Assembly (NCBI GenBank): GCA_002710725.1
Contig: PAKT01000079.1
Coordinates: forward strand, 1-54,033
Length of the DNA: 54,033 nucleotides
Origin: Spongiibacteraceae bacterium
GTDB lineage: Bacteria; Pseudomonadota; Gammaproteobacteria; Pseudomonadales; Spongiibacteraceae
Reading direction: 5' to 3'
Both the position numbers and the translations under genes were made by a program. Numbering within the stretch: the first letter of the stretch is position 1; every line of letters begins with the position of its first letter. Below, one piece after another: positions 20,057-29,411 of the stretch. The notes under the pieces were generated by a model, which searched no databases, was not told the DNA's origin, and saw only the letters and a program-made list of their open reading frames with translations.

Positions 20057-21298
20057 TTAAACCCCTTTGTCTGCGCCGCGACTGCTTGAAGCCGTCGCTG
20101 CCTTGGCGGACAGCAGTGAACTGGTTTTGACGGAGCTGTTCAATTTGACTTCGGTTCCGGCCACCGCATGGGGCGCCGACGACAGAGAGACCCGCTCGCC
20201 ATCTTCCAGCCCCTGATAGATATAGGCCAGCGCGCCATCGGTGCGCAGCAGTTTTACCTGGCGGTTGATCAGGCGGTTGCGGTCATCCACTACCCACACC
20301 TGATTGCCGGTGCGCAGGATGTGTCGCGGCAGTACCACAATGTCAGACATGGTTTTGCCGGAAATCGAGGCCTGCACAAAGGTACCGATTCTGAGCGGGC
20401 TGGAACGCTCGGTTTTCATACCGTAGGGATCGGACACTTCGGCAACTGCAAACAGCACGCGGCTGCGCTCATCGAGCACGCCTTCCGTGCGCACCAGTTG
20501 CGCGGGCCACTCAAGCACCTGATCACCCATTCGAGCACTCAGGGTCACGGCCGGCAGCTGCGTCTGTTCGCCAGCGATGGAGGGCAGGTTGAGGTAGTTC
20601 AGGCGGTCGTCAGGGATTGGCAGTCTGACTTCGACGCGATCGACCGCAAAGGTTTTGGCGAGTTGGGTGCCCACGCTGACATACTGGCCGATGTCCACGT
20701 GCTTCTGCTGCACCATGCCGTCGTAGGGCAGGCGTAACGTGGTGCGGTCGAGATTGTCGCGGGCGCGAATCAGGTCGGCTTCTGCGGAGTCGAGTTGGGC
20801 CTGGGCTTCGGCCAGTTGCGGCTTGCGCTGGGCCAGGGCATCGGCTTCGCTGTTGCGCTTGACGCCATTGGAGAATTTGAGCCAGTCCCGATAGGCCACT
20901 TCGGCGCGGCCTTTTTCCAGTGCGAGATTACTTTTCGCGCTGGCAACGGCGGCTTCGGCGCGCTTGAGTTCCGCCCGGTAGTCCCGGTCATCGATCTGCA
21001 GCAGCATATCGCCGGCTTCGAAAAAGCCGCCGGCCTTGAATTTGTCGGACACCTCAACCACCCGGCCCGATACCTCGGCAATCAGCAGGGTCTGGGTGCG
21101 GGCGCTTACGGTGCCTTGAGAGTCGATACTGATGGGAACATCCTGCTTGACGACTTCAGCGACATCCACCACCAGCGGTGTGGATTCGACTTCCACCTTG
21201 GCGGGCTCAGGGCGATTGAGATAGAGGACAACAGCGCCTGCAACGGCCACACCGAGAATGGCGCTACAGACAAACAGATTGGAAACGACTCTACCCAC
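20057..21298 (-). CDS. RND efflux periplasmic adaptor (membrane fusion protein)
   Basis: 413-residue HlyD/AcrA-type adaptor. The N-terminal hydrophobic segment (NLFVCSAILGVAVAGAVVLYL) anchors or exports it. The lipoyl half-motifs GRVVEVSDKFKAGGFFEAGDMLLQID and LRLPYDGMVQQKHVDIGQYV flank an alpha-helical hairpin (about 105-165). Beta-barrel and membrane-proximal domains follow, ending in a Ser-rich tail. It starts with GTG and is tightly coupled to the downstream pump gene. No lipobox was seen. Confidence 0.93.
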   Translation of the reverse strand: MGRVVSNLFVCSAILGVAVAGAVVLYLNRPEPAKVEVESTPLVVDVAEVVKQDVPISIDSQGTVSARTQTLLIAEVSGRVVEVSDKFKAGGFFEAGDMLLQIDDRDYRAELKRAEAAVASAKSNLALEKGRAEVAYRDWLKFSNGVKRNSEADALAQRKPQLAEAQAQLDSAEADLIRARDNLDRTTLRLPYDGMVQQKHVDIGQYVSVGTQLAKTFAVDRVEVRLPIPDDRLNYLNLPSIAGEQTQLPAVTLSARMGDQVLEWPAQLVRTEGVLDERSRVLFAVAEVSDPYGMKTERSSPLRIGTFVQASISGKTMSDIVVLPRHILRTGNQVWVVDDRNRLINRQVKLLRTDGALAYIYQGLEDGERVSLSSAPHAVAGTEVKLNSSVKTSSLLSAKAATASSSRGADKGV

Positions 21299-21461
21299 AG
21301 GATGCTCTCAAAAAATTATAGGGATTACAGGGTTTTATAGCACGCCGGTGGGTGTGGATCATTACCGGAGGCTTACCGAGGGGTTACTGTTAATGCGCAT
21401 CAGCGACGCTATTTTACGGCAATCTGGCAAAAACGGACGATGTTTTTACCGCCTTGGCCAA

Positions 21462-21470
21462 TGCTATAGT
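21462..21470 (+). promoter_or_regulatory. Extended -10 promoter of the MaoC gene
   Basis: TGCTATAGT (TG-N-TATAGT) about 50 bases upstream of the maoC-like ATG. The extended -10 could compensate for a weak -35. It lies in the divergent spacer with the RND operon. Confidence 0.4.
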
Positions 21471-21520
21471 CCCGCCTCGGACAAAACCCCATCAACACGC
21501 TTCGACAACAGGACATCATC

Positions 21521-21979
21521 ATGACCAGAGTCTTCACCCATCCCGCAGAGCTGAAAGATGCGCAGGGCGAACATCTCGGCTGCAGCGAGTGGCTGGAAAT
21601 CGATCAGAACCGCATCAATCTGTTTGCGGATGCTACCGGCGATCATCAGTGGATTCACGTCGACCCCGAGCGCGCCAAAGACGGCCCCTTCGGCAAGTGT
21701 ATTGCTCACGGCTACCTGACTTTGTCGCTGGTTAACCTGTTTCTGCCGCAGATTGTCGATGTGCAGGGCATTTCCATGGGCGTGAATGTAGGCTGCGAGA
21801 AAATCCGCTTCCCCTCGCCGGTGCCGGTGGGCTCGCGGGTACGCGGCAGCGGTGAGCTGGTATCGGTAGAAGAAGTGAAAGGCGGTATTCAATCGGTGGT
21901 GCGCGTTACCGTTGAAATTGAAGGTCAGGACAAGCCCGCCTGTGTGGTTGATACCATCAGCCGTTATTTTCCGGAATAG
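21521..21979 (+). CDS. MaoC-like (R)-specific enoyl-CoA hydratase
   Basis: 152-residue single hot-dog domain enzyme hydrating trans-2-enoyl-CoA to (R)-3-hydroxyacyl-CoA. The catalytic Asp and His sit in FADATGDHQWIHVDPERA, the hydratase-2 motif, followed by FGKCIAHGYLTLSL. No signal peptide. AGGA precedes the ATG. Its neighbours do not include phaC or fatty-acid genes, so whether it feeds polyhydroxyalkanoate or lipid metabolism cannot be told. Confidence 0.9.
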   Translation: MTRVFTHPAELKDAQGEHLGCSEWLEIDQNRINLFADATGDHQWIHVDPERAKDGPFGKCIAHGYLTLSLVNLFLPQIVDVQGISMGVNVGCEKIRFPSPVPVGSRVRGSGELVSVEEVKGGIQSVVRVTVEIEGQDKPACVVDTISRYFPE

Positions 21980-22080
21980 GTAAACGTGCCCGACCGCTGT
22001 CGTAACCTGCGATAGCGGCGTTTGGCATTCACCCGTCGCTCGGCAATAATGGTCGCATAATCATAATAAGGCAGCCGCTC

Positions 22081-22923
22081 ATGCAGCATCTCAAACGCTA
22101 TTTTGTCGTTCCTTTTCTGCTGTGCTGTGTTCTGGCCAGTGCGCATACCCTCTGGCATATCGCGACCACCTCGCCGGTTGATCCCGCCTGGTATGGCGCG
22201 GCTATCGCACTGCTGCCGATGCTGGGCTTTATGATTTTTCTCGGAATCGGTTCGCGGGCGCGAACCTCTGCGCGGATGCCTCTGCAATGTCTGGCGGCAG
22301 TGGCGGGAGCGCTGCTGAGCCTGACGGGTGAGCAGCCGGCGCTGCCGATGGTTTACGTCTGGCTGCTGGGGTTGGGCGGTGTCAGCGCCTATGTTTTCTG
22401 GTATTCGCGTTTGGGGCGTGATGCCAACAGCGTTCTGGTTGTAGGCGAGCCACTGCCGGAGTTTGAACTCGAGGATACGGATGGCAATGCCATTAGCTCC
22501 AGGCGTTTTCTCGGCCGCAAAGCCGTGCTGCTGTTTTATCGCGGCAACTGGTGCCCCTTGTGTGTCGCCCAGGTGCGCGAGCTGGCCGATCAATACCGTG
22601 AGCTGGCCGATCGCGGCGCCGATGTGATACTGATCAGTCCGCAACCGCACAAACAGACCCGGGAGCTGGCGACGCGTTTTGATGTGCCGCTGCAGTTTTA
22701 CGTGGACCGGGGTGGCCGCGCCGCGCGGCAATTGGATATCCTGCACAAAGATGGCATCGCGCTGGGTATCAGCGGTTATGGCAATGACACGGTGCTGCCC
22801 ACGGTACTGATTACCGACGAGGCGGGTACGCTGCTGTATGCGGACCTGACCGATAACTACCGGGTGCGACCCGAGCCCGCTACGTTTCTCTCGATACTGG
22901 ACAAGGAACCCGCACATGCCTGA
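22081..22923 (+). CDS. Membrane-anchored AhpC/TSA peroxiredoxin-like protein
   Basis: 280 residues. The N-terminal ~115 hold three to four hydrophobic helices (about 7-22, 40-57, 68-82 and 87-107). The remainder is an AhpC/TSA thioredoxin-like domain beginning VGEPLPEFELEDTDGNAIS, with the active site FYRGNWCPLCVAQVREL. Two cysteines in a CxxC arrangement occupy the peroxidatic-Cys position. Peroxiredoxins are normally soluble, so the membrane domain is unusual. The thiol domain follows the last helix, but its side of the membrane cannot be fixed. The stop overlaps the NUDIX start. Confidence 0.85.
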   Translation: MQHLKRYFVVPFLLCCVLASAHTLWHIATTSPVDPAWYGAAIALLPMLGFMIFLGIGSRARTSARMPLQCLAAVAGALLSLTGEQPALPMVYVWLLGLGGVSAYVFWYSRLGRDANSVLVVGEPLPEFELEDTDGNAISSRRFLGRKAVLLFYRGNWCPLCVAQVRELADQYRELADRGADVILISPQPHKQTRELATRFDVPLQFYVDRGGRAARQLDILHKDGIALGISGYGNDTVLPTVLITDEAGTLLYADLTDNYRVRPEPATFLSILDKEPAHA

Positions 22924-23590
22924 AGGCACTGGCATACGCCCGGCCGCAACGCTGGTTTTGCTGCGCGAATCGGCGGGACAACTCGAAACCCTGTTGCTGA
23001 GACGCAAGAGTAAAAGCGGCAAGGGGGCCTGGGTTTTTCCCGGTGGTGTGGTGGAGCCGCAAGACGGTGGTGACGGCGACGAGGAGCTGGCCGCCCGTAT
23101 GGCTGCGGTGCGGGAAACTTGGGAAGAGGCCGGCATCACGGTGGACCCCAAGTCGCTGCAGCTTATTTCCCACTGGACCACGCCCGATGCACCGGAAGTC
23201 TCGAAAAAGCGGTTTTCTACCTGGTTTTTTCTCAGCGCTCAGCCGGTGGCGGATATCGAAGTAGACAATGAAGAGATCGACGCTTACCGCTGGGTGATCC
23301 CCGAGCAGGCGATTGCAGAGCACGTAGCGGGCGAGCTGAAAATGCTGCCGCCAACGATTGTGACACTGACTGAACTGGCTGATTGCATCGACGCGGCGGC
23401 GGCAGAAGCGTTTTACCGGCGACGCGAAGTGCCTTATATCGCACCGCGACTGGCCACCGTCGATGACAAGATCTGTATGCTTTATGCCGGTGATGCGGGC
23501 TATGAGGCGACGGATGCTTCGGTGCCGGGCTCACGCAACCGCTGTTGGCTGGAAGACCGCTATTGGCGCTACGAGTTCGAAGAGCAATGA
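22916..23590 (+). CDS. NUDIX hydrolase
   Basis: 224-residue NUDIX enzyme hydrolysing a nucleoside-diphosphate-linked substrate. The box is intact: GGVVEPQDG, then AARMAAVRETWEEAGI with the metal-binding glutamates REtwEEaG. The extended C-terminal half with long insertions resembles the NUDT19/CoA-pyrophosphatase-like branch, though this is only a suggestion. It overlaps the peroxiredoxin-like gene by eight bases. It converges on the transglycosylase gene through a 70-base spacer that contains three copies of CGTCAGAC-like octamers. Confidence 0.88.
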   Translation: MPEGTGIRPAATLVLLRESAGQLETLLLRRKSKSGKGAWVFPGGVVEPQDGGDGDEELAARMAAVRETWEEAGITVDPKSLQLISHWTTPDAPEVSKKRFSTWFFLSAQPVADIEVDNEEIDAYRWVIPEQAIAEHVAGELKMLPPTIVTLTELADCIDAAAAEAFYRRREVPYIAPRLATVDDKICMLYAGDAGYEATDASVPGSRNRCWLEDRYWRYEFEEQ

Positions 23591-23660
23591 AGTCAGCGCC
23601 AAGCTCGCTTTTACGTCAGACATCCGGCGTCAGACGTCAGACCACCGCAAAGCGGCCCAA

Positions 23661-24242
23661 CTAAAGATTCCCCACCCGCCAGCGCCGATCCCAAGCGTCG
23701 AAGACCCGCCGGGGATACCAGTATTTGCCGTAGCTGCCGTTATAACGCGCCAGGGCATGCATCAGGTTGCCTTTTTCTTTTTCCACATAATATTGAAGAA
23801 TGCGGCAGCCGTAGCGCAGGTTGGTGTAAGGGTCGGTGAGATTGTCTTCCGGGCGGCCGATTTCATTTTTCCAGAAGGGCATAACCTGCATCAGCCCCTG
23901 GGCGCCGGCGCTGGAGACCGCGTAGCGGTCAAAGGCGCTTTCCACCTCAATCAATGCCAGCACCAGATCGGGTTTCAGATTGGCGGCGCGGGCTTCCTGA
24001 TGTACGGCGCGGAGCAAGTTGAGGCGGGTTTGCGGGTCGTCGATAAAACGCTCCAGCCGCCCGGACATATCCAGCAGCCAGACCTCGGCGTCAAAGCGAT
24101 CCCTGAAGCTGCTCGCTTCATTAACAGTGCTGATCAGGAACTGGCGCAGTTCGGTGCGCTCTGCGTCGCCGCTTGCGGGCTGGGCACCCGCTGCTGTGGC
24201 CCAGAACCACAGCAGCAGAATCAGCAGTTTTGGGCCCGGCAA
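23661..24242 (-). CDS. Lytic murein transglycosylase, SLT domain
   Basis: 193-residue periplasmic enzyme cleaving the MurNAc-GlcNAc bond. The TTG at 24242 follows GAGG with normal spacing and gives a clean signal peptide (LLILLLWFWATAAGAQ); longer starts would run through the proS coding region. The SLT signature is present: catalytic Glu101 in ALIEVESAFDRYAVS, then SAGAQGLMQVMPFW and ARYNGSYGKYWYP. The start lies two bases after the proS stop, so the two are coupled. Confidence 0.9.
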   Translation of the reverse strand: MPGPKLLILLLWFWATAAGAQPASGDAERTELRQFLISTVNEASSFRDRFDAEVWLLDMSGRLERFIDDPQTRLNLLRAVHQEARAANLKPDLVLALIEVESAFDRYAVSSAGAQGLMQVMPFWKNEIGRPEDNLTDPYTNLRYGCRILQYYVEKEKGNLMHALARYNGSYGKYWYPRRVFDAWDRRWRVGNL

Positions 24243-24243
24243 T

Positions 24244-25968
24244 TCAGGCCTCAGCGAGTTTGTTGGAAATAAAGCTGAGCACATCGTCAAGGCGGATATC
24301 TTCGTTACTTTCAGCGCGGCGATGCCGGTACTCCAGTGTACCGTTATCCAGGCCGCGATCGCCAATGACGATGCGGTGGGGAATGCCGATCAGTTCGATG
24401 TCGGCGAACTTTACGCCCGGGCGTTCATTGCGATCGTCCATCAGTACGTCGATGCCCGCCGCAGTCAGTTCCTGATAGAGTTTTTCTGTGGCTTCTTTTA
24501 CCTGTTCGGATTTCTGCATGTTCAGCGGTACCAGTGCCAGCTGGAAGGGGGCAATGGCCTCGGGCCAGATAATGCCCTGGGCATCGTGGTTCTGCTCAAT
24601 GGCGGCAGCAACTACCCGGGTTACGCCGATGCCGTAGCAGCCCATCGTCACGGTGGCTTCCTTGCCGGCTTCGTCCAGCACTTTGGCATTCAGCGCTTCG
24701 GAGTATTTGTAGCCGAGCTGGAAAATATGGCCCACTTCGATGCCGCGTTTGATCAACAGATTGCCCTGACCATCGGGGCTGGGGTCACCCGCCACCACAT
24801 TGCGGATGTCGGCGATGCTGCTGAGCTCGGCATCGCGCTCCCAGTTGGCGCCCGTGTAGTGAAAATCGTCTTCGTTGGCGCCGCAGACAAAGTCGTTGAG
24901 CTCGGCGGCACTGCGGTCAATGACCATCGGTAACGTGAGGCCGACCGGGCCAATGGAGCCGGCGCTGCAGCCGAGGGCTTGCTTGATTTCTTCGTCGGAA
25001 GCCAGCGTCAGCGGCGAGAAAACACCGGACTGTTTTTCCGCTTTGATTTCATTCAGTTGATGGTCACCACGTAATACCAATGCGATCAGGCCCGATTTTT
25101 CGCCCTCATCGTCGGCGCCGTGCACCAGCAGGGTTTTCACCGTCTGACCGGGGCTTACCGACAGGGTCTTACAGACTTCCTCGATGGTCTTGGTGGCGGG
25201 GGTGGATACTTTTTCCAGTGCTGCGGTGGCAGCCCCGCGCTCGCCCAGGGCGACGGCTTCGGCCATTTCGATATTGGCTGCGTAATCGCTGCTGTCGGAA
25301 AAGGCGATATCGTCTTCACCGGAATCGGCCAGTACATGAAACTCGTGGGAGCCTGTGCCACCGATGGAGCCGTTGTCGGCGATAACCGGGCGGAAATCCA
25401 GGCCGATGCGCTTGAAGATGGCGGAATACGCCTGATACATCTTCTCGTAGGTCTCGGCCAGCGAGTCCTGATCCAGATGAAAGGAGTAGGCATCTTTCAT
25501 AATGAACTCGCGCGAGCGCATCACGCCAAAGCGGGGGCGGATCTCGTCGCGGAACTTGGTCTGAATCTGGTAGAGGTTGATCGGCAGTTGCTTGTAACTG
25601 CGGATTTCATTGCTGACCAGCTGGGTGATGACCTCTTCGTGAGTAGGCCCCAGGCAGAAGTCGCGGTCGTGGCGGTCCTTGATGCGCAGCAGTTCCGGGC
25701 CGTATTGCTGCCAGCGTCCCGACTGCTCCCACAGCTCGGCAGGTTGAACCACCGGCATCAGCACTTCGAGCGCGCCGCTGCGGTTCATTTCCTCGCGAAT
25801 GATGTTTTCAACCTTCTGCAGTACCCGCAGACCGGCTGGCAGCCAGGTATAGAGGCCGGAGGCGAGCTTGCGGATCAGGCCCGCGCGAAGCATCAGCTGG
25901 TGGCTGATAACCTCCGCGTCGGCAGGGGTTTCTTTCTGGGTGGCAATAAGAAATTGACTGGCTCGCAT
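24244..25968 (-). CDS. proS: Prolyl-tRNA synthetase (bacterial type)
   Basis: 574-residue class II synthetase charging tRNA-Pro. Class II motifs are visible: motif 1 near [18 protein letters not shown], motif 2 in [26 protein letters not shown], and motif 3 in [17 protein letters not shown]. The bacterial editing insertion (INS domain, about 230-390) is present, so mis-charged Ala-tRNA-Pro can be cleared. Length is typical (572 in E. coli). Divergent from the HIT gene. Confidence 0.97.
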   Translation of the reverse strand: MRASQFLIATQKETPADAEVISHQLMLRAGLIRKLASGLYTWLPAGLRVLQKVENIIREEMNRSGALEVLMPVVQPAELWEQSGRWQQYGPELLRIKDRHDRDFCLGPTHEEVITQLVSNEIRSYKQLPINLYQIQTKFRDEIRPRFGVMRSREFIMKDAYSFHLDQDSLAETYEKMYQAYSAIFKRIGLDFRPVIADNGSIGGTGSHEFHVLADSGEDDIAFSDSSDYAANIEMAEAVALGERGAATAALEKVSTPATKTIEEVCKTLSVSPGQTVKTLLVHGADDEGEKSGLIALVLRGDHQLNEIKAEKQSGVFSPLTLASDEEIKQALGCSAGSIGPVGLTLPMVIDRSAAELNDFVCGANEDDFHYTGANWERDAELSSIADIRNVVAGDPSPDGQGNLLIKRGIEVGHIFQLGYKYSEALNAKVLDEAGKEATVTMGCYGIGVTRVVAAAIEQNHDAQGIIWPEAIAPFQLALVPLNMQKSEQVKEATEKLYQELTAAGIDVLMDDRNERPGVKFADIELIGIPHRIVIGDRGLDNGTLEYRHRRAESNEDIRLDDVLSFISNKLAEA

Positions 25969-26042
25969 GCGACTCTTAGCCTTGCTGGAGAATTTTGTCG
26001 CATTTTACACGCTTACCCGCAGGGATTGTTAGAGGATTGCTT

Positions 26043-26447
26043 ATGTTTGAACTGGATGACCGGCTCGAGGCTGATACGCTGGAAATTGGTGAGCTGAGCC
26101 TGTGCCGGGTTTTGCTGATGAACGACGCTCAGTACCCTTGGGTGATTCTGGTGCCTCAACGAGAAAATGTGCGCGAAGTTTTCGAATTGAGCGACGCCGA
26201 CCAGCATCAGTTAATGATTGAATCCAATGCGGTTGCCAAAGCCATGGCAGATCATTTTAAAGCGGAAAAAATGAATGTCGCGGCGCTGGGGAATATGGTT
26301 CCGCAATTGCACATACATCATATTGCGCGCTTCAGTAATGATGTGGCCTGGCCAAAACCGGTATGGGGTTTGCACCCTCCGATGGCCTATGGCGAAGCTG
26401 AATTGGCTGAGCGCCTAAGCCTATTGAAACGTGTTTTGTGCGGCTGA
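26043..26447 (+). CDS. HIT-domain nucleotide hydrolase/transferase
   Basis: 134-residue HIT protein with the histidine triad motif HIHHIARF, preceded by ALGNMVPQLH, typical of diadenosine-tetraphosphate hydrolase-like HIT members in gammaproteobacteria. The ATG at 26043 is preceded by AGAGGA; longer in-frame starts lack a ribosome site. Cytosolic. It is followed by a 227-base spacer leading to the HU-type gene. Confidence 0.88.
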   Translation: MFELDDRLEADTLEIGELSLCRVLLMNDAQYPWVILVPQRENVREVFELSDADQHQLMIESNAVAKAMADHFKAEKMNVAALGNMVPQLHIHHIARFSNDVAWPKPVWGLHPPMAYGEAELAERLSLLKRVLCG

Positions 26448-26534
26448 TTTACCGCAAGGGCTTTGCTGTTTGGAGTGAATGCCGAAATTCTGATCAAATC
26501 GAACAAAAAATAGGCCTTTTTTCCCTGAAAACCC

Positions 26535-26564
26535 TTGTATTACAGTACGGGATGCGCTTATATC
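26535..26564 (+). promoter_or_regulatory. Candidate promoter of the lysine-tailed HU gene
   Basis: TTGTAT at 26535-26540 is followed, after 17-18 bases, by TTATAT/TATATC (26558-26564). A second AT-rich run (CTATATATA) lies about 15 bases further on. The long 5' leader (about 100 bases) has no recognised riboswitch. Confidence 0.35.
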
Positions 26565-26674
26565 TTGCGCAGGCTCTATATATACAGTGTTAAATCAACA
26601 GATTGTCTACTGATATATGACCTAACGACCTGTCGGGGAAACCTACTCAAACAAGACAAATGGGACTATCACCT

Positions 26675-27145
26675 ATGGCAAAGAAAGCTGCTCCGAAGAA
26701 GAAAGCACCAGCCAAAAAAGCTGTTGCTAAAAAAGCACCCGCGAAGAAAGCACCGGCTAAGAAAGTTGCTGCCAAGAAAGCACCCGCCAAAAAAGTAGCT
26801 GCTAAAAAAGCAGCGCCGAAAAAGGCCACCGGCCCAATCAAAGAGAAAATGACCAAGAGTCAGATCCTCAACGAGATTGCTACCGCTACCGATCTGAACC
26901 GCAAGCAGGTATCTGCGGTGATGGACGAGCTGGAATCTCTGATTGCGCGCAGCGTGTCCAAGAAAGGTCTGGGTGAGTTCACAGTGCCTGGTCTGATGAA
27001 AGTGGTTACCGTGAAGAAGCCTGCCCGCAAGGCACGCAAGGGTATCAACCCCTTCACCGGTCAAGAGACCACCTTCAAAGCCAAGCCGGCCAGCATCGCT
27101 GTTAAGGTGCGTCCGCTGAAAAAACTCAAGGAATTCGCTTCCTGA
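26675..27145 (+). CDS. HU-family DNA-binding protein with N-terminal lysine/alanine-rich tail
   Basis: 156 residues. The first ~50 are a low-complexity tail of repeating (A/P)AKK units, histone H1-like and extremely basic. Residues ~55-150 are a complete HU/IHF fold: KSQILNEIATATDLNRKQVSAVMDEL, then VPGLMKVVTVKKPARKARKGINPFTG with the DNA-intercalating proline in the GINPFTG arm. This layout puts the tail at the N-terminus, unlike mycobacterial HupB. An in-frame ATG five codons upstream is possible. A strong terminator follows, so the gene is monocistronic. Probably a nucleoid-compacting protein. Confidence 0.93.
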   Translation: MAKKAAPKKKAPAKKAVAKKAPAKKAPAKKVAAKKAPAKKVAAKKAAPKKATGPIKEKMTKSQILNEIATATDLNRKQVSAVMDELESLIARSVSKKGLGEFTVPGLMKVVTVKKPARKARKGINPFTGQETTFKAKPASIAVKVRPLKKLKEFAS

Positions 27146-27151
27146 TAGTCT

Positions 27152-27177
27152 GCCGGCCCCATTCGGGGCCGGCTTTT
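27152..27177 (+). terminator. Strong intrinsic terminator after the HU gene
   Basis: Perfect 9-bp stem GCCGGCCCC/GGGGCCGGC with an ATTC loop, followed by TTTT. Confidence 0.85.
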
Positions 27178-27208
27178 CCCCTCTGATACCTCCCTTCTGA
27201 TCCCGGCA

Positions 27209-27238
27209 TTTATCCCGTCGAGCTGTTTACGGTATAAT
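27209..27238 (+). promoter_or_regulatory. Sigma-70 promoter for fmdB-aspS-yebC
   Basis: A perfect TATAAT at 27233-27238 with TTTATC 18 bases upstream. It lies between the HU terminator and the fmdB-like gene, about 80 bases before its ATG. Confidence 0.55.
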
Positions 27239-27320
27239 CCGCGTCCATTTTTGGGGCTTCCTCCCCCAATTGGTCACTGAACGACGTAGCGACAGCATTA
27301 AAAGCAGCGAGGATCTCGTT

Positions 27321-27581
27321 ATGCCAATTTATGAATACAAGTGTGAAGATTGCGCCCATGAGCTGGAAGCCATCCAGAAAATGAGCGATGCCCCACTGGT
27401 GGATTGCCCCAACTGTGAAAAGCCGGCCCTGAAAAAGCTTATTTCGGCGGCAGGATTCCGCCTGAAAGGCGGCGGCTGGTATGAGACTGACTTTAAATCC
27501 GGCAAGCGCAAGAATATTGCCGGCGAGACGTCGTCCAGCAGCAGCGACAGCAAAACAAGCTCCAGTACCGACGCCAGCTGA
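27321..27581 (+). CDS. FmdB-type zinc-ribbon protein
   Basis: 86-residue small protein opening MPIYEYKCEDC with paired cysteines Cys8/Cys11 and Cys29/Cys32 (CPNC) that form a zinc ribbon. A Ser/Thr-rich tail follows (SSSSSDSKTSSSTDAS). FmdB-like proteins are regulators or chaperone-like proteins of unknown mechanism and often precede aspS in gammaproteobacteria, as here. The start at 27321 has GAGGA upstream; an upstream in-frame start is less likely. Confidence 0.9.
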   Translation: MPIYEYKCEDCAHELEAIQKMSDAPLVDCPNCEKPALKKLISAAGFRLKGGGWYETDFKSGKRKNIAGETSSSSSDSKTSSSTDAS

Positions 27582-27632
27582 TTCAGCGGCACAACTAATA
27601 GCGGCACCACCGACTCAGACAGGACACAACGC

Positions 27633-29408
27633 ATGCGAAGCCATTATTGCGGCACCCTCCGCAAAGAGCACATTGATCAGGAAGTTACCTTATGTGGTTG
27701 GGTAGACCGGCGCCGGGATCACGGCGGCGTTATCTTCCTGGATCTGCGCGATCGCGATGGCATTGTTCAGGTGGTGTTCGACCCGGATACCGAAGAGCAC
27801 TTCCAGCGCGCTGACAAGGTGCGCGGCGAGTACGTGCTGCAGGTAAAAGGACGGGTTCGCGCCCGCACTGAATCCACGGTCAACCCGAATATGGGAACCG
27901 GTGAGATTGAAGTACTGGGCAAGGAACTGGAAATCCTCAACGCTTCTGAAACCCCGCCCTTCCAGCTCGACAGTCACACCGATGTGGGCGAGGACGTGCG
28001 TCTGCGCTACCGTTTCCTGGATCTGCGCCGCAACGAGATTGCCGACAAACTGCGCCTGCGCAGCAAAATCACCTCGATTCTGCGCAATTATCTGGACGGC
28101 AACGGCTTTCTGGATATTGAAACGCCGATTCTGACCCGCGCTACACCTGAAGGCGCCCGCGACTATCTGGTGCCGAGCCGGACTCATGCGGGCAAGTTTT
28201 TCGCGCTGCCCCAGTCGCCCCAGCTGTTCAAGCAGCTGCTGATGGTGTCGGGTATGGACCGCTACTACCAGATCGCCAAATGCTTCCGCGATGAAGACCT
28301 GCGCGCCGACCGCCAGCCGGAGTTTACCCAGATCGACCTGGAAACCTCCTTTATGGATCAGGACGAGATCATGGCCATCACCGAAGGCATGATCCGCCAG
28401 CTGTTCCAGCAGGTATTGAATGTCGACCTCGGCGATCTGCCGCGCATGACCTACGCCGAAGCGATGCTGCGCTTTGGCAGTGACCGCCCGGATCTGCGTA
28501 TTCCGCTGGAGCTGACCGACGTGGAAGACCTGATGAAGCAGGTGGACTTCAAGGTCTTCAACGGCCCGGCCAATGATCCGAAAGGCCGTGTCGCTGCACT
28601 GAAAGTGACCGGCGGTGCCAAACTGTCGCGCAAGGAAATTGACGAGTACACCAAATTTGTCGGTATTTACGGGGCCAAAGGGCTGGCCTGGATCAAGGTC
28701 AACGAGCTGGCCAAGGGCGTCGAAGGCCTGCAGTCGCCGATTCTGAAGTTTATGCCCGACGACATTGTGCTGCAGATGATGGAGCGTCTGGCGGTGGCCG
28801 ATGGCGATATCGTCTTCTTCGGTGCCGACAAAACCAGCGTGGTAAACGAAGCCCTCGGCGCCCTGCGCGTCAAACTGGGCGAAGACCTGGACATGATCGA
28901 GCGCGAGTGGGCCCCCCTTTGGGTGGTCGACTTCCCGATGTTCGAGGAAGACGGCAGCGGCAACTGGACCTCACTGCACCACCCCTTTACGGCGCCGACC
29001 TGTTCGCCCGAAGAGCTGGAGGCAAATCCCGGTGAGGCTTTGTCCAAAGCCTACGATCTGGTGCTGAACGGCACCGAGCTGGGCGGTGGTTCCATTCGTA
29101 TTCACAAAAGCGATATGCAGCAAGCGGTATTCCGCATTCTGGGTATCAGCGAGGAAGAGGCCGACGAGAAGTTCGGTTTCCTGCTGGATGCACTGAAATA
29201 CGGCTGCCCGCCCCACGGCGGTCTGGCCTTTGGTCTGGATCGCATTGTGATGCTGATGACCGGCGCCAAATCGATCCGCGACGTGATTGCCTTCCCCAAA
29301 ACCCAGACCGCCGCCTGTCTGATGACCGATGCGCCGGGTGCGGTGGAGAGCAAACAGCTCACCGAACTTAATATCCGTCTGCGCAAAACTGAGGAAAAAC
29401 AGGGGTAA
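27633..29408 (+). CDS. aspS: Aspartyl-tRNA synthetase
   Basis: 591-residue class IIb synthetase with an N-terminal OB anticodon-binding domain ([26 protein letters not shown]). Class II motifs are present: [44 protein letters not shown], and the motif 3 region [14 protein letters not shown]. The bacterial GAD insertion (about 290-420) is present. Length is typical for the bacterial enzyme (590 in E. coli). AGGAC lies before the ATG. Three bases separate it from yebC. Confidence 0.97.
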   Translation: MRSHYCGTLRKEHIDQEVTLCGWVDRRRDHGGVIFLDLRDRDGIVQVVFDPDTEEHFQRADKVRGEYVLQVKGRVRARTESTVNPNMGTGEIEVLGKELEILNASETPPFQLDSHTDVGEDVRLRYRFLDLRRNEIADKLRLRSKITSILRNYLDGNGFLDIETPILTRATPEGARDYLVPSRTHAGKFFALPQSPQLFKQLLMVSGMDRYYQIAKCFRDEDLRADRQPEFTQIDLETSFMDQDEIMAITEGMIRQLFQQVLNVDLGDLPRMTYAEAMLRFGSDRPDLRIPLELTDVEDLMKQVDFKVFNGPANDPKGRVAALKVTGGAKLSRKEIDEYTKFVGIYGAKGLAWIKVNELAKGVEGLQSPILKFMPDDIVLQMMERLAVADGDIVFFGADKTSVVNEALGALRVKLGEDLDMIEREWAPLWVVDFPMFEEDGSGNWTSLHHPFTAPTCSPEELEANPGEALSKAYDLVLNGTELGGGSIRIHKSDMQQAVFRILGISEEEADEKFGFLLDALKYGCPPHGGLAFGLDRIVMLMTGAKSIRDVIAFPKTQTAACLMTDAPGAVESKQLTELNIRLRKTEEKQG

Positions 29409-29411
29409 ATC

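Noticed and set aside
26690-26835. Tandem repeat resembling a CRISPR or satellite array
   Set aside because: The repeats are codon-level AAKKAPAKK units within the HU gene and have no spacers.
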